Position numbers and translations under genes: made by a program. Below, piece after piece: positions 48,537-55,875 of a stretch of 64,000 bases of DNA. Where the stretch lies: the NCBI GenBank assembly GCA_002898275.1, contig BEIQ01000004.1, forward strand, positions 62,001-126,000, written 5' to 3'. Source of the stretch: a bacterium HR40 (GTDB lineage Bacteria > Pseudomonadota > Alphaproteobacteria > Geminicoccales > Geminicoccaceae). The notes below the pieces were generated by a model. The model made no database searches and was not told the origin of the DNA. It was given only the letters and a program-made list of their open reading frames with translations. Numbering within the stretch: the first letter of the stretch is position 1; every line of letters starts with the position of its first letter.

Positions 48537-49345
48537 GCCCGGACGGCTGGATCCTGCGCTTTCGCGAACCCCCGGCAGTGACGGTGGACGCCTCGCCCCT
48601 GTTGCCGGAGCGACTGTGCGGAACGGGCGAGCGGGAAGTGGCGGCCATTCCCTTGCAGTACGGCCGTGCTCGCGTGGCGCTCGGGGATCTCTGTGTCCTC
48701 TCCGTGGGGCCACCGCAGACCCTCGTGATCGAGGGAAGTAACCACAAGGTGCGGGGCATCGGCCGGAAAGCCAGCCGGGGAACCCTGATCGTCGACGGCG
48801 ATGCCGGGGATCTCGTGGGCGAGGGACTTTGCGGCGCGCGCATCGAGGTTCGCGGGAGCGTGGGTGACCGGCTGGCGTCGGGGATGCAGGCAGGCGTGAT
48901 CGAGGTCTCGGGCGCGGCGGGCGACTTCGCCTGCGCGGCCCTGCCGGGAGGCGAGAGCACGGCCGGCGGCATCGTCCGCATCGGCGGACGCACCGGCGCC
49001 CGGGCCGGCGACCGGATGCGCCGCGGCGTTCTCGTCTGCGAGGGCGGGGCGGGTGCCCTCACCGGTGCCTTTATGCTCGGCGGCACGATCGTGGTCCGCG
49101 GCGACCTCGGTCGGGATCCCGGCTTTGCCATGCGGCGCGGCAGCCTGATCGCGCTCGATGCCCCGACCGAAGCGCCTGCCACCTTCCGGGACGATGGCGC
49201 GCACGAGTTCCTGTGGCTGGCCCTGCTCGAACGGCACCTGCGGGAAACGGCTGGCCTGGACCTCTGCCTGCCGCGCCGATTGCGCCGGTTTTCGGGTTGC
49301 GCTTCGGTCGGTGGCCGGGGCGAGTTGCTGTTCGTTTCGCATTAG
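48533..49345 (+). CDS. fhcC: Formyltransferase/hydrolase complex subunit C (FhcC)
   Basis: Structural subunit of the FhcABCD complex, homologous to FmdC/FwdC and to the C-terminal beta-helix of glutamate synthase. The 270-aa product consists largely of parallel beta-helix turns with the GxxGxxxG-type repeats: GDAGDLVGEGL, GSVGDRLASGM, GAAGDFACAAL, GRTGARAGDRM, GGAGALTGAFM, GDLGRDPGFAM. The start is the ATG overlapping the fhcD stop. The stop TAG is part of a strong AGGAGG ribosome-binding site for the next gene. Confidence 0.93.
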   Translation: MSPDGWILRFREPPAVTVDASPLLPERLCGTGEREVAAIPLQYGRARVALGDLCVLSVGPPQTLVIEGSNHKVRGIGRKASRGTLIVDGDAGDLVGEGLCGARIEVRGSVGDRLASGMQAGVIEVSGAAGDFACAALPGGESTAGGIVRIGGRTGARAGDRMRRGVLVCEGGAGALTGAFMLGGTIVVRGDLGRDPGFAMRRGSLIALDAPTEAPATFRDDGAHEFLWLALLERHLRETAGLDLCLPRRLRRFSGCASVGGRGELLFVSH

Positions 49346-49355
49346 GAGGACGGCT

Positions 49356-50405
49356 ACGGGCTTCCCGCCTCTCCTCGAACCCCTCGCCTGGCACTGGGGT
49401 GCCGAGAGTGCGAGGCTCGTCGCCTCGGGGCACGCGCTGCCGCTGCTCGGGGGCCGATTCGCTTGCAGCCTGTTCGCTGCGGTGACGGTCGAAGAGGGAG
49501 AATTCGGTTGGCGTACGCCCCTGACGGCGCGCGAGGTGGCAGCCGATCCCGCCTTCGCCTCCGCCCTCGCCCGGCTCATGGCCGCCCGCCCGGCGCCGTT
49601 CGATCGGCCGCGCATCATGGCCATCCTCAATGTGACACCGGACAGTTTCTCGGACGGCGGACGCTTCGCCCCGCTGCCGGCGGCGATCGCCGCGGCCCGC
49701 GCCTTCATCGAGGAAGGTGCCGATATCGTCGACGTCGGCGGGGAATCGACCCGGCCAGGAAGCCAGCCGGTGGCGATCGAGGAGGAGCTCGAGCGGGTGC
49801 TGCCCGTCGTCGAGGCGCTGAGCCGGGACGGCATCTTCGTCTCGGTCGACACCCGCAAAGCGGCGGTGGCCCGCGCCGCGCTCGCCGCGGGTGCGCGCAT
49901 GATCAACGACGTCAGCGGTCTGCAGTACGATCCCGCCCTCGCCGAAGTGGTGGCGGAAGCCGGGGCCTTCCTCGTCCTCGGCCACAGCCGCGGTGAGCCG
50001 GCGACGATGAACCTCGCACCCACCTACCGCGACTGCCCCCTCGAATGCTTTCTCGAGCTCGAGCGATCCCTCGCCCGGGCGCGCAGCGCCGGCATCGCCG
50101 CGCACCACCTGCTCGCCGATCCCGGTCTCGGTTTTGCCAAAAAGGAGCCGCACAATCTCGCCATTCTGCGGCATCTCGGCCTGTTCCACGGGCTCGGAGT
50201 GCCGCTCGTGCTCGGCGCTTCGCGCAAGGGCCTGACCGCCCGCCTCGAGCGCGGTTATCCTCCGACCGCGCGGCTTCCAGCCTCGCTAGCCGCTGCCCTC
50301 CTCGCCCTCGAGCGGGGCTTTGCGGTGCTGCGGGTGCACGACGTGACCGCCACCCGTCAGCTCGTCGACCTCTTCGCCGCCCTCGACAGCTGCGCTGCCA
50401 GCTGA
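49356..50405 (+). CDS. folP: Dihydropteroate synthase-type enzyme, apparent ACG start
   Basis: Couples a pterin diphosphate to an aminobenzoate-type partner. The core (from about residue 85) has ILNVTPDSFSDGG, DVGGESTRPGS, VSVDTRKA, INDVSG, GHSRGEPATMN, DPGLGF(A)KK, LGASRKG and the C-terminal RVHDV, so the active site looks intact. An N-terminal segment with SGHALPLLGGRFA resembles the extension of alphaproteobacterial FolP. No ATG, GTG or TTG is available in frame before that extension. An ACG at 49356 lies 6 nt after AGGAGG, and the next usual start is a GTG at 49482. It may serve folate synthesis or, given its operon, methanopterin synthesis. Confidence 0.86.
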   Translation, partial: TGFPPLLEPLAWHWGAESARLVASGHALPLLGGRFACSLFAAVTVEEGEFGWRTPLTAREVAADPAFASALARLMAARPAPFDRPRIMAILNVTPDSFSDGGRFAPLPAAIAAARAFIEEGADIVDVGGESTRPGSQPVAIEEELERVLPVVEALSRDGIFVSVDTRKAAVARAALAAGARMINDVSGLQYDPALAEVVAEAGAFLVLGHSRGEPATMNLAPTYRDCPLECFLELERSLARARSAGIAAHHLLADPGLGFAKKEPHNLAILRHLGLFHGLGVPLVLGASRKGLTARLERGYPPTARLPASLAAALLALERGFAVLRVHDVTATRQLVDLFAALDSCAAS

Positions 50406-50434
50406 CCCCGGCTCCCGCCAGCGGGGGAGAGCCC

Positions 50435-50462
50435 TTGACAAAAATGAAGCCTAGGCTTCAAT
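50435..50462 (+). promoter_or_regulatory. Promoter of the multicopper oxidase-ZIP-MntR operon
   Basis: A perfect -35 TTGACA (50435-50440) is followed after 16 bp by TTCAAT (50457-50462), a 4/6 match to -10. The region is noticeably A/T-richer than its surroundings. Transcription would start near 50469, 27 bp before the oxidase ATG. The 16-bp palindrome listed separately covers most of the spacer and the -10 element. Confidence 0.6.
50445..50460. promoter_or_regulatory. Perfect 16-bp palindrome: candidate MntR-type operator
   Basis: TGAAGCCTAGGCTTCA is its own exact reverse complement and sits between and over the -35 and -10 elements, where a bound repressor would block RNA polymerase. A related half-site (GCCGAAGCTT) follows at about 50468-50477. 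The most likely protein is the MntR-like regulator encoded as third gene of the operon. The sequence differs from the best-known MntR boxes, so the link is inferred from position. Confidence 0.6.
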
Positions 50463-50495
50463 CTTGAGCCGAAGCTTTATTGCGGGCGGTGCGCC

Positions 50496-51599
50496 ATGCC
50501 GATCGAGGAGCGCTCGCGGGCCGTGCGGCTGCAGGGAGGTCTGCGCCGGCGGCGGTTTCTCGGGCTTGGCGGTGCCAGCGCCGGTCTTTCGTTGTGGCTT
50601 GCGTCGACCGAGCAGGTGGGCGCGGCACCACAGCGGCACAGCGCGCATGCCCACGAGCTCGCCTTTGGCACCCGCGGAAGCGTGGATCACGCCGCCAATG
50701 GCTTCGACCCGCACGCGATGCTCACCGACTTCGACACCGGCAGCGTATCGCGGCGGGGCGATGGCCGCAGGCTACGGGAGTTCACCATCACCGCGATCGA
50801 CCGAGCGATCGAGATCGCGCCCGGCGTCGCGTTCGAAGCCTGGACCTACAACGGTCGGGTTCCGGGACCGACGCTGCGGGCGACCGAGGGCGACCTCGTC
50901 CGCATCCATTTCGCCAATGCCGGGAGCATGCCGCATACCATGCACTTCCACGGCATCCATCATGCGCGCATGGACGGCGTGCCGGGGGCCGGCGAGGTGA
51001 TGCCGGGCGAGACCTTCGTCTACGAGTTCGAGGCGAAGCCCTTTGGCTGTCATCTCTACCACTGTCATTCGCTGCCCCTCAAACGGCATCTCCACCGCGG
51101 CCTCTACGGTGTGTTCATCGTCGACCCGGACCCCGCCCGGCATCCGTCGCATGCGGCGGCCCGCTCTCGCCTCTTCGGCTCGCCCGAGAATGCCGAGTGG
51201 CAAGAGTTCGTCATGGTGATGAATGCGTTCGATACCGACTTCGACGAAGAAAACGAATTCTATGCAGTCAACACCATACCCTTCGCCTACATGGATAAAC
51301 CGATCCCTGTCGACCGTTCCAGACCTGTCCGGGTTTATCTGGTCAACGTTACGGAATTCGATCCGATCAATTCATTTCACCTCCATGGCAATTTCTTCGA
51401 CTACTACGATCATGGTACCACGCTCGAGCCCACGCTCCGCACCGTCGACACCGTCATGCAGTGTCAGGCCCAGCGCGGCATCCTCGAATTCCACTTCCGC
51501 GAGCACGAACCGGGCCTCTACATGTTCCACGCCCATCAGAGCGAGTTCGCCGAGCTCGGCTGGATGAGCGCCTTTGCCGTGGGAGACGGCACGTCATGA
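50496..51599 (+). CDS. Tat-exported two-domain multicopper oxidase
   Basis: A 367-aa periplasmic oxidase. A twin-arginine signal RRRRFLGLGGASAGLS precedes two cupredoxin domains. Domain 1 has HTMHFHGIHH (residues 147-156) and HLYHCHSLPLKRHLHRGLYG, with Cys190 flanked by His189 and His191. Domain 2 has FHLHG (His295, His297) and FHAHQ (His345, His347) without a cysteine. So the trinuclear cluster ligands are complete, and the type 1 copper lies only in domain 1, the 'type C' arrangement of two-domain oxidases. Substrate unknown; the manganese-type regulator and metal transporter in the same operon suggest a metal ion such as Mn(II), Fe(II) or Cu(I). Confidence 0.88.
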   Translation: MPIEERSRAVRLQGGLRRRRFLGLGGASAGLSLWLASTEQVGAAPQRHSAHAHELAFGTRGSVDHAANGFDPHAMLTDFDTGSVSRRGDGRRLREFTITAIDRAIEIAPGVAFEAWTYNGRVPGPTLRATEGDLVRIHFANAGSMPHTMHFHGIHHARMDGVPGAGEVMPGETFVYEFEAKPFGCHLYHCHSLPLKRHLHRGLYGVFIVDPDPARHPSHAAARSRLFGSPENAEWQEFVMVMNAFDTDFDEENEFYAVNTIPFAYMDKPIPVDRSRPVRVYLVNVTEFDPINSFHLHGNFFDYYDHGTTLEPTLRTVDTVMQCQAQRGILEFHFREHEPGLYMFHAHQSEFAELGWMSAFAVGDGTS

Positions 51600-52750
51600 T
51601 CCGCAGCCTGTGGGCGCCTGCGGCCGGCTTGCTGCTCACTCTCGCGCTCGTCGGTTTCTTCCTCGTCGTTCGGCCTCTCGACCGTTTGACCGAAGGGGTG
51701 CCGCCGCGCGAGGCGCTGGTGGTCGAGGCAAGTCGTCTCCGCCCCGACGGCATCGAGCTCGTCCTGCGCGCGGACGGTGCCGCACCCGTGCGCATCGCCC
51801 AGGTACAGGTGGATGGCGCGTACTGGCGCTTCGTGCAGGAGCCGCCGGGAGCGCTGGCACGCCTCGGTACGGTCCGCCTCTTCCTTCCCTATCCGTGGCA
51901 GCAGGGTGCTACGCATCATCTGCGTCTCGTGAGTGCCACCGGTGCGACCTTCGATCACACCATCGAGGTGGCTATCGCCACCCCGCCCCTCACCGCCGCC
52001 ACGCTTGGGCTCTATGGTCTCGTCGGGCTGGCGATCGGGGTCGTGCCGGTGGCCATCGGTCTGCTGGGCTGGCCGCTCTTGCGGCGGCTGTCGCAGGATG
52101 GCCTCGGCTTCGTCCTGTCCTTGACGCTCGGTTTGCTCGCCTTTCTTTTCCTCGACACCTTCGCCGAGGCGCTGGCGGCGGCGGCGAGGCTTCCGGCGGC
52201 CTTGCGGGGCGAGGCGGTGGTGTGGCTCGCGACCCTCCTCGTCGCTCTCGCGTTGTTCGCCTCTGGCCGGCGCGGTGGGACGGTGCCGGAGGCCGCATCG
52301 CTCGCCTTTTTCGTCGCCCTCGGCATCGGGCTGCACAATCTCGGCGAGGGACTCGCCGTCGGTGCGGCCCTCGCCACCGGCGAGGCCGCGCTCGCATCGT
52401 TTCTCGTCGCCGGCTTCACCCTCCACAATGTGAGCGAGGGGCTCGGCATCGCTGCGCCCCTCGTGCGCGAGCGGCCCTCTTTCGCATTCTTCTCCGGACT
52501 CGCCCTGCTCGCCGGGCTTCCCGCCATCGTCGGCAGCTGGGCCGGAGCGTTCGTGGCGACGCCGCTTCCCGTCACTCTGTGCTTCGTCGCCGCAGCCGGT
52601 GCCATCTTGCAGGTGATGGTCGAGCTTGCCGCCTGGCTCGTGCGCAGCGAGACCTCGACGAGCGGGGCGGGGCTGCGACTTGCCCATCTCGCGGGCTTTG
52701 CCCTCGGCCTCGCGGTGATGTACGCGACCGGTCTTTGGACTGCCGTCTGA
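51596..52750 (+). CDS. ZIP-family metal transporter with N-terminal extra domain
   Basis: A 384-aa membrane protein. The C-terminal ~250 residues form a ZIP transporter with the metal-site motifs HNLGEG (helix 4, about residue 247) and HNVSEG (helix 5, about residue 277). In front there is a separate membrane helix (about residues 7-27) and a ~110-residue, beta-rich, probably periplasmic domain (GIELVLRADGAAPVRIAQVQVDG; RLFLPYPWQQGATHHLRL). Ordinary bacterial ZIP proteins lack this. The ATG overlaps the oxidase stop (ATGA), so the two are translationally coupled. Likely substrate Mn(II), Fe(II) or Zn(II). Confidence 0.86.
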   Translation: MIRSLWAPAAGLLLTLALVGFFLVVRPLDRLTEGVPPREALVVEASRLRPDGIELVLRADGAAPVRIAQVQVDGAYWRFVQEPPGALARLGTVRLFLPYPWQQGATHHLRLVSATGATFDHTIEVAIATPPLTAATLGLYGLVGLAIGVVPVAIGLLGWPLLRRLSQDGLGFVLSLTLGLLAFLFLDTFAEALAAAARLPAALRGEAVVWLATLLVALALFASGRRGGTVPEAASLAFFVALGIGLHNLGEGLAVGAALATGEAALASFLVAGFTLHNVSEGLGIAAPLVRERPSFAFFSGLALLAGLPAIVGSWAGAFVATPLPVTLCFVAAAGAILQVMVELAAWLVRSETSTSGAGLRLAHLAGFALGLAVMYATGLWTAV

Positions 52751-52827
52751 GACCGGCTGTCGCTTCGGCTTGACCGCGCGAGCCGGCATGTCCATTGCCG
52801 GGAATCGAGGACCGCGAGCGAGCGAGG

Positions 52828-53313
52828 ATGGGACAGCGGGACGAGAGCGAGACGCGCGAACCGGCGTCCGGGCATCCGGCCGACGAACAGGCGCGCTGGC
52901 ACCGGCGGACGCGCCGGGCCCGGGAGACGGCGATCGTCGAGGACTATGTCGAGCTGATCGCCGAGCTCCAGGAGCGCCACGGTGAGGCCCGGGCGATCGA
53001 CATCGCCCGTCGCCTGGGGGTCGCCCATGCGACCGTCCGCAAAATGATCGGCCGCCTGCAGGAGATGGCGCTGGTCACCACCCGGCCGTATCGAGCGGTC
53101 TTCCTCACCGACGAGGGCTGGCGCCTGGCACGCCAGTCGCGTCGCCGTCACGAGCTCGTGTTGGCCTTCCTGCGGGCCATCGGCGTGCCCGAGGAGGTGG
53201 CGCGCGCCGATGCCGAGGGCATCGAGCATTATTGCAGTCCGGAGACCCTCGACGCCTTCCGTCGCCTTCTCGGCGATGGGAAGGAGAGCGAAGGCACGCC
53301 GAGGGACAGTTGA
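52828..53313 (+). CDS. MntR-like DtxR-family metalloregulator
   Basis: A 161-aa DtxR/MntR-family repressor. It has a helix-turn-helix DIARRLGVAHATVRKMIGRLQ, the DYVELI metal ligands at the start of the first helix, and SRRRHELVLAFLRAIGVP. The dimer/metal region ADAEGIEHYCSPETL follows, closely matching proteobacterial manganese regulator MntR. No C-terminal SH3 domain, as expected for MntR. The ATG at 52828 is preferred to an upstream TTG. It lies 77 bp after the ZIP gene and probably represses its own operon through the palindrome at 50445. Confidence 0.9.
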   Translation: MGQRDESETREPASGHPADEQARWHRRTRRARETAIVEDYVELIAELQERHGEARAIDIARRLGVAHATVRKMIGRLQEMALVTTRPYRAVFLTDEGWRLARQSRRRHELVLAFLRAIGVPEEVARADAEGIEHYCSPETLDAFRRLLGDGKESEGTPRDS

Positions 53314-53320
53314 CGGGCCG

Positions 53321-53875
53321 TCAGGGACGCGGTGCGCGCTTGCTCAGGATGCGCTGCAGGGTGCGGCGATGCATGTGGAGGCGGCGTGCGGTCTCCGAGA
53401 CATTGCGCCCGCACTGTTCGAAGACCCGCTGGATGTATTCCCAGCGAATCCGATCGGCGGACATCGGCCGGTCGTCCTGGGCAAGTGGCGTCGGCTGCTC
53501 GCCGAGCAGGGTGGCTACGAGCTGGTCCGCATCCGCCGGTTTCGCGAGATAACCCCAGGCGCCGGCCTTGATGGCGACGACGGAGGAGGCGATGCTGTCG
53601 TAACCGGTCAGCACGACCACCCGGATGCCGGGACAGGTCTCGATGAGGCCGGAGACCAGTTCCATGCCGTAGCCATCGGAGAGGTTGAGATCGACCACGG
53701 CAAAGGCCGGTGTCGCCTGTTCGAGGCGCTCGTAGGCTTCGGCCATCGAGCCTGCCGTATCCACCGTGAATCCGGCACGCTCGAGCAGGCGGGCCAAGCT
53801 GCGGCGTACCGCTGGCTCGTCGTCGACGAGCAGCAGCCGGCCGGGGCGGATCCCCTCTGTCGCTCGGCCGCTCAC
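53321..53875 (-). CDS. RegA/ActR-type redox response regulator, copy 1
   Basis: A 184-aa response regulator of the RegA/PrrA/ActR family. The receiver has VDDE and phospho-aspartate D62 in VVDLNLSDG, LTGYDSIA and YLAKPADAD, followed by a proline-containing linker and a Fis-type helix-turn-helix (GRNVSETARRLHMHRRTLQRILSK). RegA proteins control photosynthesis, respiration, carbon and nitrogen genes in response to redox state. The GTG start is used; 28 bp separate it from copy 2. It is convergent with the mntR-like gene, only 7 bp apart. Confidence 0.93.
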   Translation of the reverse strand: MSGRATEGIRPGRLLLVDDEPAVRRSLARLLERAGFTVDTAGSMAEAYERLEQATPAFAVVDLNLSDGYGMELVSGLIETCPGIRVVVLTGYDSIASSVVAIKAGAWGYLAKPADADQLVATLLGEQPTPLAQDDRPMSADRIRWEYIQRVFEQCGRNVSETARRLHMHRRTLQRILSKRAPRP

Positions 53876-53903
53876 GGCATCGTCCTCCCCGCCGCGACGC
53901 TGG

Positions 53904-54494
53904 TCACTCCCGCGGCGCGCGCTTGTTCAGGATGCGCTGCAGCGTGCGGCGGTGCATGTTGAGGCGGCGCGCCGTCTCCGAGACATTGCGTCCGCATTGT
54001 TCGAAGACCCGCTGGATATGTTCCCAACGTACGCGGTCGGCCGACATCGGATTGCAGGGTGGCGGCGGCAGGGTGCTACCGGTGGCGAGCAGTGCCTTCA
54101 CCACGTCGTCCGCATCGGCCGGTTTGGCGAGATAGTCGACCGCTCCCGACTTGATGGCGGCGACCGCTGTCGCGATATTGCCGTAGCCCGTCAAGATGAC
54201 GATGCGGATGCGGGGCTGGATCTCGCGCAGCTTGCGCACGAGTTCGAGCCCGCTGCCGTCCTCGAGCCGCAGGTCGACGACGGCGAAGTCCGGTTTCACT
54301 TGGTGGGCCATCGCGATCGCTTCCCGCAGGCCCGGCACCGCGTGTACGCGGAAGCCGCGCCGGGCGAGGGCGCGCTCCATGGTCCGGCGCAGCGGCGCGT
54401 CGTCGTCGATCAGGAGCAGATCCGGTTCGGGCTTGCCCGGTACCGCCGACCGGACAGCCGCTGCGGTATCCTTGTCAGTCATGGCCTCCGTCAT
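53904..54494 (-). CDS. RegA/ActR-type redox response regulator, copy 2
   Basis: A 196-aa RegA-family regulator with LLLIDDDAPLRRTME, phospho-aspartate D74 in VVDLRLEDGSG, LTGYGNIATAV and DYLAKPADADDV, and the Fis-type DNA-binding helix-turn-helix nearly identical to copy 1 (VFEQCGRNVSETARRL.MHRRTLQRIL.KRAPR). This copy is closer to canonical RegA. The ATG at 54494, 20 nt inside the end of the kinase gene, is preferred because GAGGAG precedes it; the ATG at 54482 has too short a spacing. Coupled to the RegB-type kinase. Confidence 0.93.
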   Translation of the reverse strand: MTEAMTDKDTAAAVRSAVPGKPEPDLLLIDDDAPLRRTMERALARRGFRVHAVPGLREAIAMAHQVKPDFAVVDLRLEDGSGLELVRKLREIQPRIRIVILTGYGNIATAVAAIKSGAVDYLAKPADADDVVKALLATGSTLPPPPCNPMSADRVRWEHIQRVFEQCGRNVSETARRLNMHRRTLQRILNKRAPRE

Positions 54495-55875
54495 GTTCAC
54501 GCTCCTCGACGGCCCGTTCGAGCGCGCCGGCTGGCCATTCGATGCGCACCTCGGCGCCCCGCCCGGTATTGCCAAAATGCAGCTTGCCGCCGGTGCGAGC
54601 AAGCAGGGTGTTGGCGATGAAGATGCCGAGGCCGAGACCGCCACGGTCGTGGCGAGTGGAAAGATAGGGCTCGCCGATCCAGTCGAGGATGTCGGGAGAA
54701 AAGCCGGGCCCGTCGTCGCGGATCGCGACCAGCAGACGTTCGTGGCTCGAGGAGACCAGGATGTCGACCCGGGAGGTGGCGAACTGGATGGCGTTGTCGA
54801 CGAGATTGGCGATGGCGTGGCGGATGTCGGGGGGCAAGGCGAGACACGGCTCGGGCGTACCGTCCGGGGAATCGACCCGGACCTCGGTCGAAATCCCCGC
54901 TCGGCCGAACTCGTCCGCGATATCCCGTAGCGTGGCGGAGAGCGGCGCCCGCACCAGACGGTCGACCTCGCTGCCCGCCCGGCGCGGACCCAGGGTCTTG
55001 AGGATCTCGCGACAACGGTGGACCTGGTCGAGGATCTCGTTCGCCTCCTCCCGCAACGGATGGTCGGCGGGCAGGGCGTTGACCAGCTCCTTGGCGACCA
55101 CGGCGATGGTGCCGAGGGGACTCCCCAGCATATGGGCGGCGGCTGCCGCTTGGCCGCCCAGGGCGGCGAGTTCCTGTTCCCGGGCTAGGGCCAGACGGGT
55201 CGCCGCGAGAGCCTCGGCGCGATGCCGCGCTTCCTCGGCGAACTGGTAGGTGTAGACGGCGATCAGCAGGATCGCGGTCGACAGCGCCGCCCATGCGGCG
55301 AAGCGGTAGAGCTCGGGAAACACGAGACCACCCGTGAACCACGGCAGCGGCAGCGGATCGGCAGCGAGCAGGCTCGCCACCAAAAGCCCGAGAGCGGTGA
55401 CCGTGGCGGTGAAGGTGCGGCCGAGGAGACCGGCGGCGATGCCGACCGGCACCAACAGCAGCACCACGAACGGGTTCTGGATGCCGCCCGTGAGCCCGAG
55501 CAGGAGGGCGAGCTGGGCGAGATCGAACACGAACATCCCGGCTGCCGCCCGCTCCGACAGCCGTGCCCGCCAGCCGAGCACCCACAGCAGCACGAGATTG
55601 ACGAGGGCGGAGGCGGCGATGGCGGCGAGCAGGGGGACGAGCGGCAGGGCGATGCCGATGGAGAAGTGGACGAAGAGAACGGTGAACAGCTGGCCGATGA
55701 TCGCCACCCAGCGCGTGAGGGCGAGGGTGTAGTGACCGACGCGTCCGTAGTCGACGAGCTCGCGCGCGGTGCGCTCGTCGGTGAGCCAGGCGGCGAGCCA
55801 TGCGCGCAGCTGCGCGAGCAGAGGCGGAGGGGCTGCCGGTTCCGTCGGCTCGCCGCACACCGCCGGTTCCATCAT
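54475..55875 (-). CDS. regB: RegB/PrrB-type redox sensor histidine kinase
   Basis: A 466-aa membrane kinase with six hydrophobic helices (about residues 50-215). The ubiquinone-sensing heptapeptide GGIQNPF lies between helices, and the H-box AAHMLGSPLGTI carries phospho-histidine H248. A conserved redox cysteine, C288, sits in HRCREIL exactly 40 residues later, the same spacing as H225-C265 in Rhodobacter RegB. The HATPase domain follows (NLVDNAIQFA; DDGPGFS; RGGLGLGIFIA). The H-box has M where most RegB proteins have E (HELG). It overlaps the upstream glycosyltransferase stop by 4 nt, so it is tied to the exopolysaccharide operon. Confidence 0.93.
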   Translation of the reverse strand: MMEPAVCGEPTEPAAPPPLLAQLRAWLAAWLTDERTARELVDYGRVGHYTLALTRWVAIIGQLFTVLFVHFSIGIALPLVPLLAAIAASALVNLVLLWVLGWRARLSERAAAGMFVFDLAQLALLLGLTGGIQNPFVVLLLVPVGIAAGLLGRTFTATVTALGLLVASLLAADPLPLPWFTGGLVFPELYRFAAWAALSTAILLIAVYTYQFAEEARHRAEALAATRLALAREQELAALGGQAAAAAHMLGSPLGTIAVVAKELVNALPADHPLREEANEILDQVHRCREILKTLGPRRAGSEVDRLVRAPLSATLRDIADEFGRAGISTEVRVDSPDGTPEPCLALPPDIRHAIANLVDNAIQFATSRVDILVSSSHERLLVAIRDDGPGFSPDILDWIGEPYLSTRHDRGGLGLGIFIANTLLARTGGKLHFGNTGRGAEVRIEWPAGALERAVEEREHDGGHD

